From NCBI RefSeq assembly GCF_964204865.1, contig NC_135257.1:5540151-5604150 (forward strand): DNA of 64,000 nucleotides, given 5' to 3'. Below the pieces are notes generated by a model that was not told the origin of the DNA, searched no databases, and saw only the letters and a program-made list of their open reading frames with translations. A program made the translations under genes and the position numbers. The DNA is from Styela clava. Lineage: Eukaryota > Chordata > Ascidiacea > Stolidobranchia > Styelidae. Each line of letters opens with the position of its first letter. The stretch's first letter is position 1. Of the stretch, positions 35,101 to 49,100 are shown in pieces.

Positions 35101-38100
35101 ACAAACTGAGAAAGACATAAAATAAATTAATGTGAACAATTTAAAATCGTATTTATTTTTATTTTGGAGTGCATCTCAAAAAACGAATTAATTCTATACT
35201 ATAAGCATAAATCCACATATTCCCCACTGGTATTCAACATGAAATTTATTTCAGCTACGAGTATGTGAAGTAACGGAATTTCGTTGTGGAAGTGGAAGTT
35301 GTATTTCTAAACATTGGGTCTGCGATTTCCATAACGATTGCGGAGATAACTCTGACGAATACAATTGTACTTCATCACCTGTGAGTAATTGGTTACAATT
35401 TTTTTTTGGCTACTGACCGTCAAGGCCTCGAGTCTTCATAATACTAACCCTCGAGGTAGGTTTCGGCCAGGGCTTGAATCAGTTTAAGTTAATTTGGTCA
35501 GAAGCACTCTATCGCCCATCTTACCGCAATGGCCTTTAGTAGCAAAAATAAAAGTTGGAATTGCCAACCTCCAGCTCTTTCAATTTCTAGTGTTTTTTTT
35601 CGTTATCAGACTTCTACCTGTAGTTTTATAATTTATTCTCGTAACATTTATGCTGAATATTGTATAAAATCATAGATGGTTTGATAATCGAAAAAAACCT
35701 TATCTTCACTGATATCACTGAAAACTGATGCTTTTCTTTATTGAACGAGAATTCGGGGTTATCTTCACGTGTCCGACTTGTTCAAAATTCACTTGTAACA
35801 CTTGACGTCGACTTTGCAGCATGTTTCAGTAAATTATCTTTTTTATAACATTATTAAAATTAAACGATTCCAATCTGAACTTTGATAATTTGTCATATTG
35901 CAACAAAATAAGGATATTGGGTATATCCGATTTCTATTCAATCGTTTCAATGTATCTTATAGTTATTACAAAAACATTGATGTTGGCTTTGAAAAATAGA
36001 GAGTTTATTAATAAGATGTGAATCTTATTGACTGTAGGTTACTTGCATCGGTAGCTACTTTAGTTGTGGAAATGGCAAGTGCGTACCACGCAAATGGCGA
36101 TGCGACGGCGAGAACGATTGTCATGACGGTGAAGACGAAGTTGGCTGTCCTGATATCAATGACAAAGTGAGTTATACTATTTACCATGCGTTTTCAAACT
36201 CATATGAAGTGTTAGTATAGTTACAAACTCAAATCCATGTCCTTGGACACACGTAGTTGGGTTATTTAGAAGGTTTATAATAATCCAGCTTGTCCGATTT
36301 ATTTCTCATTTTTTATACTATTTGCGGGCTGGTGTATCGGAAATGCAAACTGACCAAGTTCAAACGTGAAGTCAAGAGCACCAACTTATAACGCCAGCCA
36401 TGACACGGATGTTTATAGCAATGATGTATTCCCTTGTAAACTCTAAAACGTAAGATGTATTCTAAACGTCAATTCATTTTATACATTGTACTATAGACTT
36501 GCAATAAACATCAGTTCCAATGTGGAAATGAGGACTGTTTTTCTAAGAATAGCACTTGTGATGGCAAGAAAGACTGCTCAGATGGCTCAGACGAAAGTAA
36601 CTGTGAGGTAAGGATAAAATCAGCCATATCATTTGAACAAGACAGCAATGCTCATATCTAACCGCAGCAGTAATCTATGCTGGGGATGCAACGAAAACTA
36701 CTCAGCGGCTTTTTCAAATGCTTCAAATCCTTATTACGAAGCAAGACCCATCACTGCGATAGCAATTTATTTCCGTACCCGTGAGGCAGAGGTAGGCAGA
36801 AGGTTTCCGTAGTGCGGTGTGCGAGATATTTTCAAAAATACAAAAGGAATTCATTTTCATTGAATTTTCCACATAGAGAAATGTATTAATGTGAATTTGA
36901 TTATAGTTATTTGGTCATTTGTAACGCGCAAGATTTTTTACGATAAGTGTGGTCGGTTCTTCAGTTTTTCCATCAGTATAAATACGGTCGCTTGTGCCTC
37001 ATAAATATTTAATCGGAGTTTGGTGAAATATTTTGTTTGTTTATGTACTTGTGAAAAATGATGTTTGCTTAAGTGTATTCACTCATTGGGAGTTCGTTCA
37101 CCAGTGTTTTATTTGATATGTTCTTGTTAATCCTTTAGACCAGTTCTTTTCTGCTTATATGGACAAAATAATTGTCAAAGTTAATTCTTATTCAGCTACA
37201 GAAAACATTCATTTGTAGTACGCAAAAATAAAATATTGCAAACCCTTGACGCGGGGCCTTTTCTGGGCATTCGGTTTGTCAAAACGATCGGCGGACCAGT
37301 CCATATGGTAGCTTGATATACGCAAAACCAGGGAAATTTGGGATGGCATAGTGAGCCCTATGAGATCATGACTCCTTCCATGACTTATAGTTTTGCTTTT
37401 GAAATCGATTCGATCCATTCATATTACTCATTAATAATTTTCCACAACAACCAGAATCGCCCCAACAAAAACATACCAATTCAGAAAAACCCATGAGTTC
37501 AAGTAGAATGATACACATTATCTGCAGTAGGTTCAATTATGACTTGTTTCTCTAATTAAAAATAACACCTATTTTGAATTTAATTCTAGATTCGAAATAA
37601 CTGCGCATTATATAATTTTGAACTACATTTTTGTGTTTCAAATCTATTGTTTTCAATTTTGCCTATTCTTGTAGTAAAATAACTCTAATTTCATTCAGAA
37701 ATGTAAATCAGGAGCATTCAAGTGTTGGGATGACAGTAACTGTATTTCTGATTTTTCGAAATGTGATGCAATCGAAGATTGTGATGATGGTTCAGATGAA
37801 ATGTTCTGCCCGGAGGTAAATATATTTTTGAAACTAACTTGAAAAAGATTCCATTAAATTCCAAGCAACGTTTTCGTCACAATATCAAATGTTCAGCTCA
37901 CTCCGGAACGAGCATTTAATAATGCCACAATTCGTTTTCATGCTCATTCATTTCGAAATAATGATTTCGTGTTTTACCAAACTGTGTAGAAACAAGAGAG
38001 CTGTGCTCAAATATATGGACACGTTAACTAGAGCGAAGCAGTATTTACCTTTGACGCCACCGGTACCCACAAAAAACTCCGAGTTCCGCGTAGAAATAAT

Positions 38101-39002
38101 TTACAGAATCAAACCGGACAGCCAGTATTCTCATGGATAAAATAATACAGCGAAATTTTAGACGAAATATCAGATTTCATGCGAAATTTAGAAATGAATA
38201 AAAGTAATAGCCTTCTGGCAAAAAAATCAATCTTCACTCACTGAAAATTTGGTCAAGCAATTGGTCAAGTATTCGAAGAGAAAAGCGGTTTTTTTAAAAT
38301 GATAGAGACAACTAATAATGAAAATAACAATAAAAATTTTGAAACGATCGTTATGTCCACTACGTGTCCAATAAAGAAAACTTCGTCATTATCTTTCTGC
38401 AGTGCGAAGAATTCCTTTGCAACACCAGAGAGTGTATTCCTAATGAACAAGCATGCGATGGTATTCAACAATGTTCAGATGGAACGGATGAAAAAGATTG
38501 TGAAGTTTGTAGATGATATTTAAATCTTACAGTATATATATATATGTGTGTGTGTGTATGGCTAATAACACCACGATCCTGTTTGACACTTTATTATTAA
38601 GTTATATTATACCTTTAATTTTAAGAAACAGCAAAACGTTAGGTATGCTGAGATCCTGAATGCCGCGAATGACGTCATTTGCAATGACATCCCGACTTCA
38701 GTATACTTCAGTATACATTAACGCAAAATTGTTACCATAACGTGTATTGAAAAACGTTATGGCATAGGCATGGTTTGAACTTTTGGAATTGGAATTCTAC
38801 TCAGAGATGATGATAAATATTTATCGTGTTTAAATAATTTGTAATTTTCACTCAATTACCTCTATAGTATGTTCGAGGATGTCCACCAAATCACTTTCAA
38901 TGTGACAATGGACAATGCAGACCAAATAAATGGAAATGTGATGGAATTGATGACTGCGGGGATGAATCGGATGAAATCGATTGCACATATTACGGGAATT
39001 GA
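29118..39002 (+). CDS. Secreted protein of nine LDLa modules (386 aa)
   Basis: Ten exons: 29118-29196, 29356-29474, 30493-30606, 30974-31102, 35255-35380, 36038-36166, 36497-36607, 37699-37815, 38403-38504 and 38868-39002; the total of 1161 bp closes in frame. Exon 1 is a signal peptide ([13 protein letters not shown]) and ends in phase 1; every later intron is phase 0, and each later exon encodes exactly one LDL-receptor class A module. Modules show the six-Cys pattern with the acidic calcium box, for example [16 protein letters not shown] and [16 protein letters not shown]. There is no membrane segment, EGF or beta-propeller, so this is a soluble LDLa array rather than an LDL receptor. LDLa modules bind Ca2+ and protein ligands, but the ligand here is unknown. 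Two donors (GTCAGT after exon 3, GTTTGT after exon 9) are weak. The 4.15-kb intron 31103-35254 holds a large transposon. Tandem paralogue at 40133. Confidence 0.87.
30046..30262. mobile_element. Foldback miniature element, GTATGTGTACC family, copy 1
   Basis: The left arm GTAGTATGTGAATCAAGATGG followed by ACCAGGTTAGGG is inverted on the right as CCCTAACCTGGT and CCATCTTGGTTCACATACTAC. It lies in the second intron of the 9-module LDLa gene. Related, shorter copies are at about 50797-50885 and 56284-56395. No protein is encoded. Confidence 0.78.
31270..35036. mobile_element. 3.77-kb DNA transposon with 10-bp target duplication
   Basis: The left end GGTGTCTCCAAAATGTCGTG and right end CACGACATTTTGGAGACACC are perfectly inverted, and the inversion continues into GTGGGACAAGTGGG-type repeats. 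AGAACCAAAC flanks the element on both sides (31260-31269 and 35037-35046). A 9-11 bp duplication with inverted ends fits Mutator-like elements, but I find no transposase, so the superfamily is inferred. The interior includes other decayed repeats, such as a hAT-like end at about 31895-31910 (TTTGCCCACCACT). It lies wholly inside the fourth intron of the 9-module LDLa gene, which keeps good splice sites on both sides. Confidence 0.85.
37992..38370. mobile_element. Dispersed repeat R1, copy in LDLa gene intron
   Basis: It begins ACAAGAGAGC, shares CAAATATATGGACACG, AGAGAAAAGCGGTTTTTT and ACGATCGTTATGTCCACT with the copy in lectin B, and ends ACGTGTCCA. As in lectin B it stops very close to an exon (32 bp before the acceptor of the ninth exon). 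The middle parts are diverged. Confidence 0.6.
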
Positions 39003-40132
39003 TATATATATATATATATAATCTATGAACTTGACTATGGGAGCTTATTCCGATTATCATTCATACATTTTTTTTATGATTCTTATTGGAATAACCTAAC
39101 TGATTTCTTGTAAGGTGATATCACCACCCTATAAACATCACATTCATCGAGTGTTTTGCGTCCATATTTTATCTTCGGTCGATGAAATACATAATGGAAC
39201 GTACGTATAACATTTCTCATTTTATCAACAGACTAAGTTGAACTGGTTGACTAGCAAAAATTTATGTCTATATTAACATAGTTATGGACTAACCTGGTCA
39301 ACAAGTTGAGCCGATTACGTCTGCGCTTTAAACAGTAATAAACTGAGTATATGTTCCAAATATATGATTTCATATATTGGGCACACTCAATGGCAATCGC
39401 ATGGTTCTCAAACCTGAATGAATTTGAGAAATAAATATTTACTGTTGAAAATTCTGCATTAAGAAGATAGCTACGATCTACTACTCTAGGTTGGAAATTT
39501 TTCTCCAAGAACATTGAGTTCTGTGAAATTCACTACCACCTTGTTGTTTTCCTGATCATATTGCCCCTGGCATTTTAGTAATCTTGTAGCAAAATATTGT
39601 CAACCAACGAATATGCTTAAGAAATTAAGATTGAATATTAGCTACATCGTAGCAGTTCTTACAAGGCGACAAGTGTATCGGTCAAAATGAATAAATGTAT
39701 ATATATATATATTGGGTTTAATTGGACAGAATATTAAAGTGGATTGAATCTGATATTTACTATCAAGTATATACTTGAACTTGTAAATTCTTTAAATTTC
39801 TTTACGGCCGATATTGGGTACATCCAACTAAATAAGTGAGATAAATTCTGGGGCGGATTGTAAATACGTCAAAAATTGTGTATATTAAATGTAAATAATA
39901 CATATTATATAAATATTCTTCGATTACGGATTATACACAACTTCAATTTTCGAAGAAAATAAATTTGGCCGTAGGCACTAGTCGTGGTATTATACAAAGT
40001 TGTGCTTTCTCAATTCTTAGTACATACATATTTACTTGGATTATCAAGCAACAAACGAACCTACAGTTTTTTAGTCAACATAAATTTTCAGTTTAGGGCA
40101 GTTTAATTTTGTTACAGTGTAACAAAACTGCC
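39003..40132. other. Intergenic sequence between the two LDLa genes
   Basis: About 1.1 kb. The first 200 bp is the 3' flank also preserved at the pseudogene 3' end (28150-28290). TA dinucleotide runs occur at 39003-39020 and 39700-39712. The proximal promoter of the 7-module gene should lie here; no specific element was identified. Confidence 0.4.
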
Positions 40133-43100
40133 ATGATAACTCTAAGAATAATCGTGTTCATCTCGGCCTTGATAGCCAAATGTTATGGAATTCCGAAGCC
40201 GGGTATGTTTCAAATATTCTTGGTATCTTGTTTCTTGATATCTTAGGTTGGCTTGTTTTATAAGTATTTTCTTGGAGAAATGAGTGGGGAAATCTGTGAC
40301 TATGATATCTGTGATAAAGCAATATAAAACAATGTGGCATTTATTAGCAAGATTCTGCATAGTCATGTACAACAAGAGAGCAATCTCAAATATATGGACC
40401 TAGCGAACAACAACAATCTTTGACCAAAACGATCGATGGGTTCACACTATCAGCTCAATCCACAAACATATAGACACCGAGTCCGTTACCGTTTAAAACG
40501 CATGTCACCTGAAAATGCGTTGGCAATATTTTGTAAAATCTTCAACCAGACAAGGTCCAGATTGAATTTGAAGATGATAGAAATAATAATGACTTATAAG
40601 ACAATTCAATTTAACTATCAAAACCTGGAAACAATTAGTTCAGTGGATAAGATAAAAATTTTGTTACAACTACAATTGGAAAAAATGCAATAATTCTCTG
40701 TCTGAACAGTGCAAACGCGTGATACTTCTGCAAAATAAAAACGTGTTTATTACGTTTCCTATAGACGTTATTCGTTGCGTTTCTTTCGGAAGCCAAATTG
40801 CTATATCCGGTAGAAGAGTTTGTGATGGAATGCGCGATTGTGACGAAGGCGAAGACGAAGAAAATTGCGATCAATCACTCCATCCATACGTAAGTCTACA
40901 ATAAAAATGAAATGAAATTTTGAATCAACTTGTTCTCTATTTGAAATGTTGCAAGGTTTGTCCCATATAAGTTTCTGAACAATTCGCAACTATGCGTCTC
41001 GGTACTATGTTTTGCAAGAACGGTATTTTTTGTTAGTTGGTCATACCCATTTTTGTCAGTACCTAACTCAATTAAGATGATGTTTGGTTATATCACCACA
41101 TTTATGTCGTAGCGTTGAAATATTCGGACACAAAAGCGAATTTTTATCAGTAGCCTATCGGTAGTTTTTCTATCAAAAATAGTATTATTGTTAAATATCA
41201 AGTTTTTGACTGTAATTTAAATATGCCATCATGATAGTCTAAGTCACAAATTCGACTTTGCAAAATAGATGTTTCAGAATTTTTGGATTGGTTTTAATAC
41301 TCAATGTGAAAATTGCGATGTCGATTTTATTTTTTGAAACCGATGTATATTAAAAACTTTTAGAAATTCAATTTAGAGGTAACGATAGTAGAAAATTATG
41401 GAACTAATGACATAGCTATTTGTGCTTTTCCGCCCCTCATCTTTTTGTTAGGATTGTGCAAAAAGAGAGTTTCAATGTTCAAACGGCATATGCTTACCAA
41501 AATTCCTGCATTGTGATGGAATAGAAGATTGTGGAGATGGAAGCGATGAAACCAATTGTGACGTAATTAACGTAATTATTTTTTTGTGCTTTTGATTAGT
41601 TTAACTCGTTATTGTATTTTTATCTCACTCGTGACAGTATTGACCAAAACCTGTCTACAAAGTGAAGAACGTGTAAATATTTAAAGTTTCATGGTCACAC
41701 TATTTATAATCTCACAAAAAATTCAGCTCAATCCCGTCAAATACCTATAATTTAGACAAGCAAAATCAACGTCTAATAACGTTTTAAATATAGTTTAACC
41801 TTATCACGCAAACAAGAAACAAACAGTTTAAGTCGATACAGGTGAATATGTCTTTTCCTAAGGCACCTTGCGAGTTGGAGAATTTCGATTGTGGTGATGG
41901 AATGTGCATACCGGCTAGTTTTGTATGTGACGATGAAGCTGATTGCGTAGATGGTGAAGACGAAGTAAACTGCACTGCGAAAGAAGTAAGTTGACCTTGC
42001 ATTTAAGCATACAACGGTTTCAAGCAAACTCCATGATAGAAGTCATTGTATTAATTTCACAGCACATGGTTAACAAGAATGCCGATCGCATGTTGCTGTT
42101 TGCTAAGTTGAAAGTACACTTGCGTTTCGAGGTTCAAGGTTTTTCAAGGCTCTTGCGAATCAAGGTTTATTTATATTCCCGTTTATTTTTTATTCTATGA
42201 TACGGGTTTCTGTAATAACCAAACTTTAACTTGGAAAATCAGCGCAATTTGATGGCTAAACTCGATGATTTAGAGTTGATAGAGTGGATGTTGAGAATAT
42301 TTCCAAGCGTTTCGCATCCCGCTTGAGTTTTTGTGTTACAAATATCCCGATCTGTGAGATTTTCATTCAATTTCGTAATATTGAGTAGGCCTACATTCCT
42401 TTTGTAGTAATAGATTCCTAAACGGGAGATGTAATGCAAAGCGGTTCTAACTAATTACTGTTTCAGCCATGCACAGAATCAGAATTCCGTTGTGGAAATG
42501 GGGATTGCATTAACAGACTATTTGTTTGTGACCATTATGGTGATTGTAATGACGGATCAGATGAATTTAATTGCACGGTTAGTGTTCAAAAAACATTTAT
42601 ATTCAGCAGTTACCCCCGTCTAAATCTTTACATCATCTAATCCGTTTTTATTATTTCTTCTATTACTTAATTCCTTTTGTAGCCTATTCTGCTCCTCTAT
42701 TCTACCCCTGCTATAACCCAACAAATCTCAACTCATCAGAAATCTTTTCTTTTTGATAAATAACTCATGGTTACCTATTATGCCTAAGAGGGAAGGAAAC
42801 AATTGATATACTTCATCTTAATTCAGAAATGCAAATCAGGTGAATTCGAATGTTGGGGCGACGGTTCTTGTATTCCTGAGAAGTCAAAATGTAATTATAA
42901 CAGAGATTGCGATGATGGTTCGGATGAAATTTCCTGTCCTGAGGTCGATAATTCCAGTGTAAGTTTTATTAGATCCATTAGTTGAATTTTATCAGAATTT
43001 AAAATATAACTTTGTAAAAATAACGCGCCAAAAGTGTATGTACATGTCTTTTTTTCGCCAACAAAATAGATTAAAGCAACATATTTTTCCCAACATATAA

Positions 43101-46100
43101 TGAATAATTAAGCTGATTTGATACTCTGCAGAATCTAAATGTACCATTTCACGTGCTTTTCTGCAGTGTGACGAATTTCTATGCAACACTAACGAATGCA
43201 TCCCTTATGAACAAGCATGCGATGGCATACAGCAATGTTCAGATGGAACGGATGAAAAAGATTGCAAAGTTTGTTGTACAAACATGATATTTGTATAGTT
43301 TGTTAAATTGAAACCTCTTGTATGGAGCTCTGTTGAGTACGACGTCTAATATCGTTTTCCTTTATATCCGATACAACTGTCCTTAGCTATACCACTGCAT
43401 AAAAAATATGATGCAAATTATCAGAGTTAAGTTGTGGTTATTTGGACACCAATTGTCCATATGGATCGTTTTGTAAAATCGTTGTCGTAGGACTTTTTGT
43501 TGAAAAAATGGCTATTACTCGAAAATGATCAATTTCTAATTTTCAATACTTAAGAACTGAGGAAGATCGAATTGGGCTTGCAGGGACCGTACTGTTACGG
43601 AAACTCTTTGAATACGGTATAACAGTCTTAAGTTCCGAGATATTTATCAACAGTACAAAACCAAGTCACAGTCCTCTCCCTAGTTTTTTTTCTTCAAGCG
43701 GCAATTCGCCGGCTTATATATTCGACAGCACAGATGGGCCGCCAAAAGTGTCACATCATTACCACTCATTTTGTTGTCGCCTCATCTGTTTAGTCGGTCG
43801 AATCAAGGTTGACACTACAAGCTCCGCTGTCGCGGTATTCGCACGATTAAGTGAAGTTATATATATTGAACGACAATAGAGGGTGGACCACAGATACCAG
43901 CAGGCTATCACCCTTTTTTAAATTAACCGTGACCACTATTTCACCCAATGATTCCTTGGTCTATTCGCGATAGTTCTGCGATTTCATCCAAGTATCTCAT
44001 CCAAGGAGAGCATTGCTCTCCTGTTAATTTAGCCGAAGCAGCCTAAACCTTCAATCAAGAAGCGTACATTAACTCCTCAATAGACCTTATTCATTTAAAA
44101 TCCATCCTACGCGCAAAAAAAAAAGTGACGTAAAAATTTTTTTTTTAACATTAGCTCTTATGGGAAATGTGATCACCAGAGCAGAAATTTGCATTTTTTG
44201 GGATTTTCTAGCAATATCTCAGTATGAACGTGGGCAGTTTTAAAAATAGAATATTTTTTAGATAGTTTTCGATACTTTTATCACTATAAACACGGTCGAG
44301 ATTTTTTATAATCGTTCATCGAAATTTTAATGGGCGAGGTGTTTCCACTGATGTCACTCTCGCTTTACCATGACATTCGGCCATAGCATTGTGGTCTGCG
44401 ATAAAATGCGCGCCGGCTGCTCGTTCTTCTCATTCTGTAGGACCGGTAATTGATTACCGACATGTCGTCGCTTAGCATTTAGTGAAAGACCTATTTTCGC
44501 TATTGCAGTTATGCTGAAATGGCAGTCTGTTCACGTATTCAGTCAGGTTATCTTCTCGTTATTGGCTTTGCACATGTCTTACCGATAGAGTGACCTTTCT
44601 CTAGAGGCTTGCTGACATATACGGTACCTGTATCTGTACCGGTATTGACTTTACACTTTATGTAATACAGTAATATGATGGTTAGATTAATGTTTGTTTG
44701 TACCGTACCGGTATACGACTTACCGTATCCTACCTATTGTCAAAAATGCAATAAAAGTTTTAGTTTTCACTCTTTAATGCAATACTGGTGCCGGTACCGG
44801 TATGCTTAGGACTGTATGGTACGGTAATTATTATACGGTACAGTTTTAGACTTAACAGTACCTGGTATGTGACAAATCAATTATCGTGTTGGAAATGTAA
44901 TAATCAAATAATTTCTACATTAAGATCCTACTGTACGGTATATTATATAACATATCATTTACAAGATGTCAGGCCGAGTTTGCTGTGTCATCAAATGCAC
45001 CAATCATGCCTATAAACTTCAGAAGTGGAAATCATCCCACTGCCCTATTCATAATGTATCGAAAGGTGAAGAAGGCTGTATTTGTACTCCACCGTTCGAG
45101 CATCATCCTTTTCCAACGGAACTCAAAGACCCGGAAGGTCGACAGAATTGGATACATAACATGAATAGAAAAGAACCGGGCAGTAGTAAGTGTGTACTTA
45201 ATTGGCAGCCAACAAAATATTCTCGAGTATGTTCCATTCATTTCGTAGACGGGAGACCCACTTCAAGTAACCCATATCCAACTCTGTGCATGGGATATGA
45301 AACATCAATCGTATCAAATAAAAGATGCTTGCCCAGTTATAGGGCGTCTTATGCACCAAAATGTAAAAAACGTAGAACTGAAGTTTTGGCTGTTCCCACA
45401 AATTTAAATTTCGAACATAATTATTGCCTAAATGCAGATATGGGAAAACTTGCTCAAGTCATCAAAAGTCTTAAGATTGAGAATGCCAAATTACGAGGAA
45501 ATAATAGAAATTTGAGATCCGAAGTTGCCAAACTAAAATGTTCATTTCGGAAAGTTAATGCTCTACCTCCATTACATACAGACAAGTCCGTGGCATTTTA
45601 TACTGGGTTTCCTTCAAAAAAAGTTTTAGACAAAGTCACAAACCTTTTAAGAAGCAAGGCACCAAGGACAAACTTTTTAAAAGGCAACGCACCAAGAAAA
45701 CGTATTATCAGCTCCAAAATCTTAATGTCTACCCGGATGCATAAACTGAGCTTTTCTCAACAACTCATTATGACTTTAATGAGGCTAAGACTCGGATTGT
45801 TAATCACAGACCTAGCTGAAAGATTTCATGTATCCCAAGCGACTGCATCAAGGGTTATCGGAAATATGTTGAAATTTTTGTCACATCAGATGAAAAGCCT
45901 AATCAATAATCCATCACGCTATCATATCATGAATTTACCCCGAAAGTTCAGAATAAGACCATACAATAAAGTCAGGTGGATCTTAGATTGTACAGAGTTG
46001 TTCATTGCGACCCCAAAGGACTTGCATATGCAGTGTATTACTTGGAGCGACTATAAACACCACAATACTGCGAAATATCTTTTAAGTGTCCATCCAAATG

Positions 46101-49100
46101 GAATGATTAATTTTTTGTCGCGTGGGTGGGGTGGAAGAGCAAGTGACAATCATATAGTCAAGAATAGCGGTTTTTTGAATTTGCTAGAACCTGGCGATAT
46201 GGTAATGGCTGACAGAGGATTCCTCATCAGAGATGAGCTTCTCATTCGTCAAGCAGATCTATTGATACCTCCAGGAAAACAGGGCAAGGAACAAATGCCT
46301 CTAAGTGATGTGACAGCAACGAAAAACATAGCAAATAGGCGAATTGTGGTAGAGCAAGCCATAGGTCGCCTAAAAAAATTCAAAATTTTACAGTCGGAAA
46401 TACCTATCAGACTATTGCCTCAATTGGACAATATTATGGTAATCTGCGCAGGTATCAGCAATATGAAACCACCCTTCTATTCCTAGGCGACCTAATATCC
46501 TGCCCCCCAATAATAGCCCTATGCTTTTGCTCTGTATTCGTGAGCTTTAACTATAGTTAGATATCTAAATTAATATACAGGGTGTCTCAAAAGTAAGTTA
46601 CGTTTCAGGTACTTGTCTTTTCATTTCTTCAGAAAACATAGTATGGATAACTAGTAAAATTTAGGTAATGTTTGCATTTTTTAACAAACCATAAATGAAA
46701 AGGGGATTAACCTGAGAAATGAGGTGAAAATTCAAATTCTCTGAGGAAAACATTAATTAATAATTTTAAATTCTCTGTTTAATAGGCGCTAAGTTTGCCT
46801 TGCTAATCTACATGCTTTTTGCCAATCAGCAATTTTGCTCCTCATTTTTGGGGTTAATCTTATTGTCATTCTGTGGGTTGGGAAAAAGTGTAAACAATAC
46901 TTATTAAATTTTACTACTTATCCATACTATGTTTCCAGAAGAAATGAATGCTTTATCACGAGTACCTGAAAAGCAAATCAAAATTAAAAGTGTATACCGG
47001 TACTTACTTTTGAGACACATACCTACATGCATATTTGCAAAAACTACCTTTTATTTGTGGGGCTGAGCCATCACTGATTTCAATAAGTTTACTTCTTGAT
47101 ATTTCTATTTTTGAGCCCTATTTGTTTCTTGCAAAAACTGCCTTTTTTGTGAAGCAGAACCATTACTGATTTAAATAAGTTTATTTCTTGATATTTCTAT
47201 TTTTGAGCACTATTTGTGTATTTGCAAAAACTGCCTATTATTTGTGAGGCAGAACCATTACTGATTTCAATAAGTTTACTTCTTGATATTTCTATTTTTG
47301 AGCCCTATTTGTTTCTTGCAAAAACTGCCTTTTTTGTGAAGCAGAACCATTACTGATTTAAGTAAGTTTATTTCTTGATATTTCTATTTTTGAGCACTAT
47401 TTGCAAAAACTGCCTTTTGTTTGTGAGGCAGAACCATTACTGATTAAAAATAAATTTATTTCTTGATATTTCTATTTTTGAGCACTATTTGTTTATCTGC
47501 AAAAACTGCCTTTTATTTTTGAGGCTAAACTCTTGCTGATCTATTCATCTATTAAGGACTATTTGAGTGAAACCCAAATAATAGTTTATTTATATTTGCT
47601 TACTCCTCTGCTGCCTTAAATGATTTATTTCATATTCATTTTTTTTACCTAATCTGACATTGAATGGTACTTCTAGTTCTGCTGTATATCCACATCCCCA
47701 TTCATTAAACAATTCCTGTATGTAATCAGCATCATTTTGTTACTTGTACTCTTACAAATCATATGCCCACCCCAGGGATGGACCAAAAATTAAGGGTGAT
47801 AGGCTCGCAGGACATATTTGTAGAAAGTTAAAAACCTTATTGATGGCCGATAAATCACAGTTAAGAGTTTGAGCAGCGCATGAAGTGACTGCGCCAACAT
47901 GGCGTCTGACATTTAATGTGAAATTTTTGTTAAATGTTCAGATGCATATGTCTGGTCTCGTAGTAGATTATGGTGCTTGAAGTCGACTTTCTTTTGTTGT
48001 AATGGCGATTGCTTGGTCACCTTGATGTACAAATCGAACGTATTTAGTTTGATTCATCAAGTTCCTGTAAGATTTCCCAAAGGGTGCCCCCACTTGTATC
48101 AGTTTTTGGCATCTCTAAAATGCGATTTTTTGTGCAAGTTCATACTTTTATCATAGAGAAGAAATAAATGATTGTGTACTGCAAAATATTCCCATTCATT
48201 ATAATAGGCGGACTCCTCAATGCTACTTTCCACTTATATTTGTGAGTAGACAGCGCTGCTTTACTCAAACTTCAGTTTATTTTTCAATATTTTGGGGTTT
48301 TGAGCCATGCCTTTACAAGGTGGTCTTGAAATCCTGAATTTCTCAGTAATAAAAATTTTAGCTGGACCTAAGTACAGCTAAAATTTTTATTATTGGGAAA
48401 TTCAGGATTATAATGGCTCAAAGCCCCAAAATCTTGAAAAAAGATAGTTCTAAGTTCCAATATGATGGGCTTGAACATCAGAAATGAAATGTCCGAAACT
48501 TACATCTGTTCAGTGCAACTTAGGCCTAAGTCATAGGGGGGGGAAAAAGCTGAAGTGTGATTAAAAAAGGTTAATATAATCCACATTAAAATAACCAGAG
48601 CTCAGGTTTTCACCAACTGTGAATATCTAGAAAATCAAAAATAAAAAAATTCCAAATTGTTTTTTTGCGTTTTTTTCGAAATTATGACTTAGGCCTGTTC
48701 TGTTCTCATAGGGCGAGGTGTCCAAATCTGAACTTGTGTACCAGTAGTTCATTTAGCATCATTGCTTCATATACTCTTCACCTATAAAATTATTATTTTG
48801 TTTTAGAAGCTGAATCCTTGTGAGCTTTTGTGTTTACATATTGTTTATTTGCCAATACAGCTCGCCATTTGAAAAGCTGACACTCTGCTACGTCTTTGTT
48901 GACAAATAAATGATGATAGCTTATATGCGTGCGTTGGAATTATGTGTGTCAGGGATTGCCTAGGAGTTAGCTGATGGCTTGGAAATCCCATCGCATCTGT
49001 GTGTAATTACTTTAGGCCATGGAAGTACTGGCCGCCTCCATGAAAAGAGTTGATAAATGTAAAAAAAACTGGACTAATTTGGTTTTGGATAACCATAAAG

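Noticed and set aside
34872-35109. Frames with [14 protein letters not shown]-like Cys/Thr repeat
   Set aside because: It is translation of the GTGGGACAAGTGGG subterminal repeat of the 3.77-kb transposon.
38540-38560. Short TA/TG dinucleotide runs as a possible regulatory feature
   Set aside because: Simple microsatellites of ordinary length with nothing linking them to a function.
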